From Bathynomus jamesi (Eukaryota; Arthropoda; Malacostraca; Isopoda; Cirolanidae): a stretch of 64,000 nucleotides of DNA. Location of the stretch: positions 1 to 64,000 of the forward strand of contig JAJOZX010005615.1 in the NCBI GenBank assembly GCA_023014485.1, read 5' to 3'. Every line of letters begins with the position of its first letter. Position 1 is the stretch's first letter. Below, in pieces: positions 11,630 through 20,726 of this stretch. The notes beneath the pieces were generated by a model, which was not told the DNA's origin, searched no databases, and saw nothing but the letters and a program-made list of their open reading frames with translations. The translations under genes were made by a program, and so were the position numbers.

Positions 11630-12358
11630 CAGGGTGTTTCTAAAGTAACCATCTATTTTGGTGAAATAGGGGGATTTTAAACAATTGTTATATTGGCATA
11701 ATGGTATGTGCATTGTTATACAAAATTCATGTATTTATAATATTTCAATTGCTTTACACGATTTTTTGTTAATTATTTTATTTTATTTTCAGACCCATAT
11801 CATTGATGATGAATGTGCAAGAACGGGTTTATGTAGTAACATACAGGATAAAAGGCATGAAGTGCAATAAAATTAGAGAAAAGTTTGAGAGAAGGTTTCG
11901 TAAAACAGGCCCTAGAGACCAGGCTATTCGCGAATTAGTAAACAAATTTATGAGGACTGGATCTGTGTATGACGAGCGTAGATCTGGACGGCCAAGAAGA
12001 TCTCACGAAAGAATCGAATCTGTTCAAGAAGCATTCGAAGAGGATCCACAATTATCGATTCGGAGGGCATCCCACAGATTAGAAATTCCACAAACAACGG
12101 TTTACAGAATTCTACGTTATGATTTAAAGAAAAAGCCATACCACATTCAAGTGTTCCACAACTTACAAGAAGATTATCCACGAAGAGCAACAATGTGTGC
12201 CGAGCTTATTAATCAAATTCAAAGTGCGAATCTAAATTTATTTTGAAATAGCATGTATTTTGTTTAAATATATATATATATATTTTCATGTTTTAAAGGT
12301 GTTTTTTTTATAATTCATATTATTTCGCAAAATAGATGGTTACTTTAGAAACACCCTG
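11630..12358 (+). mobile_element. Mariner element (B), internally deleted
   Basis: Termini CAGGGTGTTTCTAAAGTAACC (left, read to 20 bases from 11630) and its inverse, GGTTACTTTAGAAACACCCTG, ending at 12358, are nearly perfect for about 28 bp and flanked by TA. At 729 bp it is about half a full mariner, because the catalytic region is missing. Confidence 0.8.
11806..12246 (+). pseudogene. Mariner transposase N-terminal half (element B)
   Basis: From the ATG at 11806 the frame gives MMNVQERVYVVTYRIKGMKC, then RRSGRPRRS and LEIPQTTVYRILRYDLKKKP. These are the two helix-turn-helix modules and the GRP linker of an arthropod mariner subgroup, which bind the terminal repeats. It ends with a stop at 12246 after EDYPRRATMCAELI, exactly where the catalytic domain would begin. 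The protein could still bind ends and might act as a repressor, but this is inference. The upstream TTTTATTTTCAG at 11781-11792 looks like a 3-prime splice site. Confidence 0.75.
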
Positions 12359-12683
12359 TATAATTATTAATATAATAATTATTATATAATTCCACAAAAA
12401 AGTAAAAAAAGTCACTATTTTTATGTAGCTTCTTACCAAGCAAAACTAAATTATATTAAATTAACAAAAATATTTTTAGAATTCCTAAGTCATGCTGCAA
12501 CTTTTTAGCACCCCTCATATTTGGAATTTGAAAGTTGAAAAATTCGACACACCCTACGTGTATTATGTAATGATACAGGGGAATAGTCACATCACATGTT
12601 CGATATGGCCACCGTTAACGGCACTGCACTTGTGCAGCCAGCTAGGAATATCACATCAATGCGCTCCTCCTTCGATAACATCT

Positions 12684-12700
12684 CATAACTCATTTACCTG
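12684..12700 (-). promoter_or_regulatory. Splice-acceptor-like tract before the mariner A start
   Basis: On the minus strand TTTCTTTGCAG is followed by GTAAATG and the first transposase codons. It is one of nine similar arrangements in this window (see findings). Function is inferred from sequence only. Confidence 0.4.
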
Positions 12701-12759
12701 CAAAGAAACAGAAAAGTCCTATGTAACCTGACTTTTGAATCACCCTATATATTATTATA

Positions 12760-12924
12760 CTGGGTGTTAGAAAAGTCACTGTGCAGTAGGAGACGTCTAT
12801 GAATATTTGTAATAAAAGTAATAATATTTGTTTTTGTTTCTTTCCAGGTTTATCTGTTGACCATGTTATCGATGGAGAGGCGTATCTTCTTAATTGAGCA
12901 TATCATTACTTTTCTAACGCCCTG
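12760..12924 (+). mobile_element. 165-bp mariner MITE (C)
   Basis: Left terminus CTGGGTGTTAGAAAAGT and right inverse ACTTTTCTAACGCCCTG lie between TA dinucleotides. It retains only the opening codons of a transposase (MLSMERRIFLIEH from 12863), preceded by TTTCTTTCCAG at 12837-12847. Everything else is deleted. Confidence 0.7.
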
Positions 12925-13047
12925 TATAATACAAACACATTGGTATATATTATTAGCATTGGTATACATTATAAATACGATACGATATTCATACGATATT
13001 CATAACAACACAACCAGTTCAATTTTCTATGGCATAAGAGATTTTTA

Positions 13048-13240
13048 GATGACATTTTTTCCTATTTTCGGATATCTCCTAACATACTGTTAAAATATGT
13101 TTCTGAAATACTCATTCTGAAATACTCAAAGAATTTTCTCGGTTGCTGCGATAATTCATCAAAAAGTGTATGATATTCTCCATGATTGTTTCTTCTAATT
13201 TCAACTGGTTTACCCACTCTCTTTTATGCTTTACTAGAAT
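13048..13240 (-). pseudogene. PIF/Harbinger transposase N-terminus
   Basis: The minus strand reads VEIRRNNHGEYHTLFDEL and then QQPRKFFEYFRMS, the conserved opening of PIF/Harbinger transposases, which leads into the DDE nuclease domain. A stop follows soon after (about 13048) and no catalytic residues remain. It converges with the MADF fragment at the other end of the same element, as in two-gene Harbinger transposons. Confidence 0.7.
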
Positions 13241-13508
13241 CAGTAACCGTACCACATTGTTTTTCATTAAATAAAACTCTTTTACAGCATCAAAATCATA
13301 CATGTTCAACGTTTAGCTTTAGACGATTAGATCAAACTGATTTTAGTTCTGGTTGTTTATCGTGTGCAGTGTAACCATATGTTCATGCAAATCAATATGC
13401 CCAAATTCGTCAGATTTTTATCGTGCGAAAATGCATGTATTGTAACCGCAGCCTTACTCAGCTGAACAAATATTTTTGGCCACATAAACTTTGCTCTAGA
13501 CTTATTTC

Positions 13509-13887
13509 GGAGCAAGTGTAGTTCACGTCCCCCTGACGCAAAAGGAGACACAAACTACACTAGGTCAAAGCTGGAGTACGTAAACTACACTAGGATCTTT
13601 AGGAGACATTTTTTAAATTTTTAAATGAATCCATCAAATAAAACGTTAAAACTAGCGAAAATAAAATTAAGTTAAAACTAACGAAATATATAAATTGACG
13701 ATTGGTTAGGTTAAGTCGTAATATTTTCGTTAGTTTTAACGTTTTATTTGATTAGGTATACGCGGACAAAGTTGGGGAACGCAAACTACACTAGGATAAT
13801 GTAGAGGAATGTAAACTACACTAGGATAATGTAGGGGAACATAAATTACACTAAGCACCACAGGGGGACGTAAACTACACTTGCTCC
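13509..13887. mobile_element. MITE with 8-bp duplication and palindromic core
   Basis: Termini GGAGCAAGTGTAGTT (13509) and its inverse ending in CTTGCTCC at 13887 are flanked by CTTATTTC on both sides (13501-13508 and 13888-13895), a perfect 8-bp target duplication as made by hAT-type elements. Inside, the phrase AAACTACACTAGG recurs about five times, and a palindrome sits at 13632-13752. Confidence 0.8.
13632..13752. repeat. Palindrome shared with 3965-4165
   Basis: ATCAAATAAAACGTTAAAAC is mirrored at the other end. Its centre carries GACGATTGGTTAGGTTA followed by ATATTTTCGTTAG, almost the same as in the palindrome at 3965-4165. The two may be copies of one fold-back element. Confidence 0.65.
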
Positions 13888-13895
13888 CTTATTTC

Positions 13896-14256
13896 TACTG
13901 AGCGAATTTTTCGATGTTTACATCAAATTATTTGCGACGGCGTCCTCTATCTTTTGGTGTAAAGTGCGTGTGATGTAGTTTCTTTTGAAAACTGTTATAG
14001 CCTTCAGAAGAGCCTTCCGCGAAGTGTTAGTTTGGGTCAAAAAAGATTTTTCCAGGCACTACCGTGCGTGGACAATGTCGAGATTGTAAAAGTTCCTAGA
14101 GTTGTTTATACATTATAAAATGGGCCGATAGGGTTAGAAATGTATTTGTAGTAATGAGGGGTACAAATATTTGTACGTACAAGGCAATTAAAAAAATCCT
14201 GTCCCAAAAATATCTGTACGATAAACACCTTTGGAACAGGACTTATGACTCACCCT
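13896..14256. other. Spacer, nothing recognised
   Basis: AT-rich sequence without open frames of note, terminal repeats or RNA motifs that I can see. Confidence 0.4.
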
Positions 14257-14362
14257 GAATGTACAGTCCCCTGCAATAGTTCCGCTCCACCCTCTCCGAG
14301 ATGTGGACCAATGCAGTTCCTCTTTCTCCCCAACCCTCACTCCCTCCTTTTCCTCCTCTCCT
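14257..14362 (+). repeat. Left member of an inverted repeat pair (partner 19568-19672)
   Basis: GAATGTACAGT, CTCTCCGAGATGTG and CCCTCACTCCCTCC occur here in the same order as in the reverse complement of 19568-19672. The two copies are about 5.2 kb apart and face each other. Confidence 0.55.
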
Positions 14363-14680
14363 CTCCTCTCGCTATCCCCCCCTCTCGTTCTCCCTCTCTC
14401 CTTTCGCTATCCCCACTCTCTCTCTCTCTCTCTCTCTCTCTATTCCTTCCTCCTGCCTCCTTGTTATTTTCTTTCGATTTACCTTCATTCTTATTTTCCT
14501 TTTTCCTTCCTCTTCACGTCATACTAATACATGACCCTTTTCTTCCCCCCTCCTGCTCCTCCCCGATTATTACCTCCTCCTCTCTCATCTCTATCAACTA
14601 CTGCTGTCATTTGTGTTTTTGCTTCTTTCCTTTTTATCTTTCCCTCCTAATCCATTCTCTTTTTACATAATAACTGACTC
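14325..14680. repeat. Pyrimidine-rich tract with (TC)n
   Basis: Low-complexity C/T sequence with a (CT)n core at about 14411-14442. Long Ser/Pro/Leu frames in all three plus-strand phases arise from this composition and are not genes. Confidence 0.8.
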
Positions 14681-15790
14681 ACTCATCCACTCACGTATTT
14701 AATTTCTAATAAAACTTCCTCTATACGTACTCAAAAATATGTTAACAGCTTCCGAAAATGTTCGCGTATATCAATAATCTTGTTTTTCTTTTAAATAATA
14801 CACCAAAAACGACGATATTACATCAAACCGTCTACATAGAATCACACAATAGCTGAAATTAATCATCATAATGTAGGGGAATACAACGCTTATTTTTAAA
14901 TGTTAATATCGAATCACGATGACAAAAAGTACTGCATCACGAATAATCCCAAAATTCGAAGGACTGTATTTCGGCGTGTCAGATTACAATTTGAATCGCG
15001 TCTAATTTTAAGCTATGATTTGAATCCAGCGACTAAACTATATTAAATAATATCTATTAATACATAGGTAAAAATTAATAATTCTAACATTCATTCCTAC
15101 ATATAGAGTCCAAATTCGCGTATATAAAAACTCGTGTATAAAATACAAGTTTGCAAAAAATTTTAATTTTTTTCTATTTTATTTTCGGTATGTAATTGAT
15201 GAATTATTTCTTTTTTAAATTACCTAATCATTTTTTAGATGCAGCTTAATCATGTAATCGTGTTAAATTCTGCAATGTTAAATTTTTATACATTCTCTCT
15301 CAGTTGTAAAAAATGAACTCATAACTTTCCAAAACTCTAAATTAACACTTAATTTTAAATTTTAAGCATTTAATTTTGGCTCAAATGCATGTTTAATTTT
15401 GACCCATAATAAAATGTATATTTCAATTTCCAATTGTAATTATCGGCAAATCATGATACTATCAGATTTGTCGATATGCTGTTTAAAAGAAAAATATGAC
15501 TTCATCTTCAAATATCTTGCTTATCTGCCAGTAAGCTGTTACAGCCAAAATTTACCTTTATCTTCAAATATTTTATATAAAAAAATTCAGCCTTGAGAAT
15601 AAAAAACGAAACAGATCAACATTAAATAATAATGATGTCACCAAATTATTAATATATAAACTCTTGTAATTTTTCAAATTATCATTCTGATCTGACCTAA
15701 AGGCCTGTAATATTTTAGCAGTAAAATTCAGTCAGACGATCTCTTTGTCTTCTCCTTTAAGCCGTGCTTCCTCCGGAGAACTTAGTTCTA
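14681..15790. other. AT-rich spacer
   Basis: No terminal repeats or coding similarity recognised. The small frame at 15399-15596 has no family signature. Confidence 0.4.
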
Positions 15791-15799
15791 AAATAGAAT

Positions 15800-16345
15800 A
15801 AATAATTTCACGATGCGCCACAAGAAGAATTGAGAAACCGTCAGATGATTTAGTAAGTTTTCACAGAATCCTCCGATCCACTACAAGAGGACATCGGAAT
15901 GTGGTTTAAAAGAAACTACTGCGATTCCCTACACGGTACCAGCTACCAGAGAGTGAGAAAATCCGTTGCTACCACCTAACCAGAACCCCCGTCAACCTCG
16001 AACCACCCAAAACCATAGACGGAGGGTTAACATATATATTACAGGATAACTGCCCTGTTCATACTACCAGGATCATCAGACGGAGATTTCAGGAACAACA
16101 AGATGTCAAGCTGCTGAACTGGCCCACCAAGGGGGTGTGACCTAAACCCCATTGAAAAGGTGTGGCTAAATGTAGTTAACGCTTGGGAGCCTGGGCAGGA
16201 GCGGACATCTCGGCACCTGCTGGAACACACCATGGCAGAGTGGAAACTTTTTTGCACGAACCTATAAGTCATCTACAATCACGTGGCATCTGTTCCAAAT
16301 AGGCTTCGAGAGGTCATTAATAATAATGGAGGATGGAGAAAGTAC
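15800..16345 (+). pseudogene. Tc1-like transposase C-terminal relic
   Basis: From about 16045 the plus strand reads LQDNCPVHTTRIIRRRFQEQ and then KLLNWPTKG, followed after frame changes by an N-P-IEKVWL segment near 16148 and a PVPNRLREVINNNGGW-like end near 16330. These are the second D region and the third catalytic E region of Tc1 transposases. The upstream part (15800-16040) is only weakly similar. The element is cut by the inverted element that starts at 16373. Confidence 0.5.
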
Positions 16346-16372
16346 TGAGTAATTGTGTATAATAATGTTATT

Positions 16373-18377
16373 AAATGCAAAAAACTTCATTTTTTCTACG
16401 TGAAAGTCACAATATGATAATAAAAACCCACTAATAGAGAGTTTATTTCCACAACAGTTTCGATGCCCACTGGCATCCTCTTCGGGTGGATACAGTAAAA
16501 CGAATGAACCAAAAACAAGAGGGAAAACAGTCCAGAGCCTTTAAGAAATTCGCACATAGATTAGGTCCCGTTATCCCGACAGTGGAAGGGCATTTTATTA
16601 AAGGGACCCGCTTTTTAAATACATTCGCATAAATTTAAAACTATCTTCTTGTTGTATACATATAGATTCTATTATTTCACATAATTATTACATTTATTAT
16701 TAAATGTGTTACATTTAATATTGTATTATTATTTATTACAGAAATTATAAATTTATTATTACATTGATTATTACATTGTTGTTTATTATACAAAAATTAT
16801 AAACCGAAAAACAAATGAAAAAGGGGGGCGAGGAGGGAACAATCAAGAGACCGCTACGAATAAATTAGGTCCCATTCTTCCGACACCGGAAGGACATTTT
16901 TATTAAAGGGACCCGCTTATAGGTACATTCGCATGAATTTAAACTATATACTTGTTCTATACATTTATTATACATTTATTATTCAATTTATTACATTTAA
17001 TATTGTATTGTTATTTATTACAGAAATTATAAATTTATTGTTACATTGATTATTTATTGATTATTATTGTTATTTATTATAGAGAAATTGTAAACCGAAA
17101 CCGGAAGGGCATTTTATTACACTCAGCCTATTACAGGGTCCCGCTTATAAGTACATACGCTCAAATTAAATCTATCTTCCTGTTCATACATACAGATTCT
17201 ACTATTTTGACATAATTACTGAATTGATTATTGCATTTACCTTTTTTTTTTTTACATTTATTATTATTACCTTTACACTAATTACATTTATGTTAGAACC
17301 CGTTCACCCGACTCCGTAAGGGATTTTTTGACCAAGAATCTCATTAAAGGGTCTAACTTATAGGCACCCTCGTACAAATTAAAATTATCTGCTTGTTATA
17401 TATACACAGATTCTATTATTTTTCTTTTGACATAATTATTACATTTATAAAGTACTTTACTTGATTCCCAATCTATAGCATGATTATTTTGGCTGGCGTG
17501 ATGAAAAATAGCATTATTGTTGTTACAACTTCTGAAGGCATATTTGTGCAACCCGTATTAAGGAACAATGCAATAATCAATGCAGTAATTATGTCAAAAT
17601 AGTAGACTCTGTATGTATGAAGAGGAAGATAGTTTTAATTTGAGCGTATGTACTTATAAGCGGGACCCTGTAATAAAATGCCCTTCCGGTTTCGGTTTAC
17701 AATTTCTCTATAATAAATAACAATAATAATCAATAAATAATCAATGTAACAATAAATTTATAATTTCTGTAATAAATAACAATACAATATTAAATGTAAT
17801 AAATTGAATAATAAATGTATAGTAAATGTAGAACAAGTATATAGTTTAAATTCATGCGAATGTACCTATAAGCGGGTCCCTTTAATAAAAATGCCCTTCC
17901 GGTGTCGGAAGAATGGGACCTAATTTATTCGTAGCGGTCTCTTGATTGTTCCCTCCTCGCCCCCCTTTTTCATTTGTTTTTCGGTTTATAATTTTTGTAT
18001 AATAAACAACAATGTAATAATCAATGTAATAATAAATTTATAATTTCTGTAATAAATAATAATACAATATTAAATGTAACATATTTAATAATAAATGTAA
18101 TAATTATGTGAAATAATAGAATCTATATGTATGCAACAAGAAGATAGTTTTAAATTTATGCGAATGTATTTAAAAAGCGGGTCCCTTTAATAAAATGCCC
18201 TTCCACTGTCGGGATAACGGGACCTAATCTATGTGCAAATTTCTTAAAGGCTCTGGACTGTTTTCCCTCTTGTTTTTGGTTCATTCGTTATTCTGTATCC
18301 ACCCGAAGAGGATGCCAGTGGGCATCGAAACTGTTGTGGAAATAAACTCTCTCTATTAGAGTGGGTTTTTATTATCA
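16373..18377. mobile_element. 2-kb inverted element with Penelope-type ends
   Basis: Flanked by the 12-bp duplication AATAATGTTATT (16361-16372 and 18378-18389). The outer about 0.9 kb of each side are inverted copies of each other. Each end carries GTTTATTTCCACAACAGTTTCGATGCCC or its inverse (here given in parts: AACAGTTTCGATGCCC) with a hairpin motif like those at Penelope-like 3-prime ends. The inner arms hold three to four degenerate units of about 240-300 bp, each containing GGGTCCC or GGGACCC and CCGGAAGGGCATTTTATT. I see no protein frame. Related ends occur at 20727-23206. Confidence 0.65.
18302..18357 (+). ncRNA. Hammerhead-resembling hairpin at element end
   Basis: Reads CCCGAAGA, then G, then stem GATGCC, loop AGTG, stem GGCATC, then GAAAC, followed about 15 bases later by AATAAA. 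The CNGANGA / GAAA frame is that of a hammerhead core, but an extra base stands before stem II and no stem III or cleavage site is evident. The inverse copy is at 16462-16495. Confidence 0.4.
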
Positions 18378-18777
18378 AATAATGTTATTGTTGTGATGTA
18401 GTAAATATATACTTATTCACTTGAACAATTGTCAGTTCCTTATATGATAATTTGAACATTATGTTTTGTATGTTCTTAAGAAAATCCCTAAATTTACTTG
18501 ATTCATGTCTATTTTTGTAATAAAAAATTGAACTATGTTATCATTATCTCTCCATGGTACGACATTTTCCTGGATAATTATTTGTTGATGATGCATGGAC
18601 TTTAAACAGAAATGTTATTGCCTGGAGGAAAAGTCACTACTACAACTTATCTTACACTTTAACTATAACATGGCCACATCAAAAGCCCATGATTGAAAGT
18701 TTTTAAAATATCCCACGTTTGTAAAATAACCTAACTACTGTATTCCCTAAATTTGGGAATAATGCATGAATAAAATA
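18378..18777. other. Spacer, nothing recognised
   Basis: AT-rich sequence without a family signature; it should be the continuation of the host of the 16373-18377 insertion. Confidence 0.4.
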
Positions 18778-19478
18778 CAGGGTGTTTATAAAGTCCCTAT
18801 TTATTTCAGTGCAAACGTAGCAAAAAGGGTAAAATTCAATAACAATATATAGAAGGCATACATTTAGTGAATATTTAAGCATATAATTCTACATGAACAC
18901 CATCAGTATCTCTACAGGGTTCGAATCTGTCAGCAGCATTGCGGAACACATTTTGGAGCATGACAGGGGTTACTTTTGTAACTGCTGTTACGATACGAGC
19001 ACGTAAATATCCCAGCTTCATTCATATGACATTTTAAACACCGTCGTCTTTCAACAAGATGGGGCACCTTGTCATTACGCAAACATTGTTCGGGAGTATC
19101 TAAATGAACGATTTCCAAATCGGTGGATCGGACGTGGAGGCAACAGGCCCTGGACGGCTCGATCTCCTACCTAACGCCCTTGGATTTCTTTGCATGGGGC
19201 TTTATCAAATCAAACGTCTATCAAATGAGGGTTACAGATCTGCAAGATTTACTTGCTCGTATCATAACAGCAGTTACAAAAATAACCCCTGAAATGCTCC
19301 AAAATGTGTTCCGCAATGCTGCTGACAGATTCGAACTCTGTACAGATACTAATAGTGCTCATGTAGAATCATATGCTTAAGTATTCATCAAATGTATGCC
19401 TTCTATTATACTGTTATTGAATTTTACCATTTTTGCTACGTTTTCACTGAAATAGATAGGGACTTTATAAACACCCTG
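18778..19478 (+). mobile_element. Fold-back mariner (3-prime end duplicated in inverse)
   Basis: Termini CAGGGTGTTTATAAAGTCCC and its inverse are flanked by TA. The first about 230 bp after the left terminus are not the normal 5-prime end but an inverse copy of the 3-prime end: CAGCATTGCGGAACACATTT at 18932 matches the reverse complement of 19290-19325. Between them lies a catalytic-domain piece. Such a structure can arise by abortive gap repair. Confidence 0.7.
19050..19380 (+). pseudogene. Mariner transposase C-terminal catalytic part
   Basis: The sequence reads FQQDGAPCHY from 19057, then NRWIGRG, and in the next frame DFFAWGFIKSNVYQMRVTDL to the end (VESYA, stop at 19380). This is the second catalytic D and the region of the third, plus the C-terminus of the same mariner subgroup as at 37131. 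It lacks the N-terminal DNA-binding domain and has frame changes. Confidence 0.65.
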
Positions 19479-19567
19479 TATATAGTCGTCCTAGCATTAC
19501 CACCAAAACTACAGTGAACAATATATTTATTCTGTCATTGGTTTTCAAACATACTATGACAACACCT

Positions 19568-19672
19568 GAGAGGGGGAGGAGAGGGAGGGAGTGAGGGTGG
19601 GGAACTGGAGTTTAAGAGGGACTGCGTTGCCGTCACATCTCGGAGAGAGTAGAGGGAACTGTACAATGTACA
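19568..19672 (-). repeat. Right member of the inverted repeat pair (partner 14257-14362)
   Basis: Reverse complement carries CTCTCCGAGATGTG and CCCTCACTCCCTCC in the same order as the left copy. The element that would join both, if any, has been filled by other insertions. Confidence 0.55.
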
Positions 19673-20392
19673 TGCATGTTTATTGAGAGAGGATTTAGAA
19701 ATGGTTAAAAGCAAAGAAACTAAGAAACGTATTGAGTAAATGGTTTAAATTTAGGAGATAATGTGAAGGAAGTTAAACTCGAAAATGATTCCTAAAACCA
19801 AACAAACATATAAAAGTATTTTCTCACAAAAGAAAGAAAAAACAAAGCAGAATTTGAAGATAATTTAAGTAGTCAAAGATAAATTAAATTTCAAAAGGAA
19901 TTTATTTAGAAACGACGCGAATGATTAAGATGCAAATATTTCATAATACAAAATCAATAAATAAACGGATTAAGCTACCAATAAATAATTACGCTCTTCC
20001 ACGGAAGAAACTGGAAGCTGAAATAATAAGAAACGAATTGGTTTATAATTATGTTACCTAACCATGCACTATGAAGTGCAGTGATTTCATATATAAACAG
20101 ATATTTACATATATTTATAGATTTTTACAGATTTCCAGGCTAAGAGAGACCCTAAGATCCACTGTAGACTAGCTCAAGAAGGAAGTTAGAAAAAGAAAAA
20201 CAAGCAAATGAAAGTAAAGAACACTGAAAAGTCCAATGCGTACCTTTATCTCGTGTAGCCAATTACGCATTAGCAGTCATTAGAAAATAAAGGATAGCAA
20301 GAAACGCTAGACTGCTTAATCTAATCTATACCATACATTTCCGTTTATGAATTATTTATTTATTTATTATATACAAAAAGTACCTGGTGTCC
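19673..20392. other. AT-rich spacer
   Basis: No genes or terminal repeats. The block near 20145-20170 (GACCCTAAGATCCACT) is shared with 6360-6380. Confidence 0.45.
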
Positions 20393-20523
20393 CATTCGAA
20401 ATGAAACAACTTTGAAACTGTAATTTTTAAAGTATTAATGGGAGAATGTTGAAACTTTGCCAGTTACTACACCATAAGCATAAATTTTTGTCATAATGTT
20501 TTTGGTTTGTTCCAGATTGAATT

Positions 20524-20726
20524 ATGTTTACCCAACAAGAAAAAGCGAAATGTGTGTTATGGATGGCTGAGTTGAAGTCCCCTACTCTGGTGCAACGGCA
20601 ATTCCGTACAACCTTTCACAAGGAACCACCCACCAGAAGAGACCTATATGCATGGAACAAGAAATTTGAGGAGACTGGCAGTGTTCTAAAGGAACACTCT
20701 GGAGGGCGAACAAGATCGGAAGAAGA
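20524..20726 (+). pseudogene. Mariner transposase N-terminus (element D)
   Basis: From the ATG at 20524 the frame reads MFTQQEKAKCVLWMAELKSP and YAWNKKFEETGSVL, the first helix-turn-helix of the DUF4817-like mariner group. It ends at the insertion near 20727. TTTGTTCCAG stands nine bases before the ATG. Confidence 0.65.

Larger units (their letters stand above)
8794..12558 (-). mobile_element. Uncharacterised hAT-like transposon, copy 1
   Basis: Terminal repeats TAGGGTGTGTC (8794) and its inverse GACACACCCTA (ending at 12556) enclose the gene at 9140-11504. The octamer TGTATTAT stands directly before the left end (8786-8793) and again at 12559-12566, two bases beyond the right repeat. An 8-bp duplication is the hAT hallmark, which agrees with the protein motifs. 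A small mariner (11630-12358) lies between the gene start and the right end. Confidence 0.65.
8749..12746. mobile_element. Mariner MITE (A), split by the hAT-like element
   Basis: The left terminus CAGGGTGATTCAAAAGTC at 8749 follows TA, and the inverse GACTTTTGAATCACCCT ends at 12746 before TA. Only about 230 bp belong to the mariner: 8749-8793 and 12559-12746. On the minus strand from the ATG at 12693 it keeps the first codons of a transposase (SYEMLSKEERIDVIF). A pyrimidine-rich tract ending in TTGCAG lies directly upstream of that ATG. Confidence 0.75.
8356..13453. mobile_element. PIF/Harbinger element, outer shell of a nested stack
   Basis: Terminal repeats GGCTGCGGTTACA (8356) and its inverse ending at 13453 are flanked on both sides by TTA (8353-8355 and 13454-13456), the 3-bp duplication typical of PIF/Harbinger. 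Both usual proteins leave traces: a MADF-domain start on the plus strand near the left end and a transposase N-terminus on the minus strand near the right end. The element is split by a mariner insertion at 8749-12746 and carries a second small mariner MITE at 12760-12924. Without insertions the shell is only about 900 bp, so it was itself non-autonomous. Confidence 0.8.

Noticed and set aside
14245..14670. Serine/proline/leucine-rich frames, three phases
   Set aside because: All arise from pyrimidine-rich low-complexity sequence; three overlapping phases being open at once is a composition effect.
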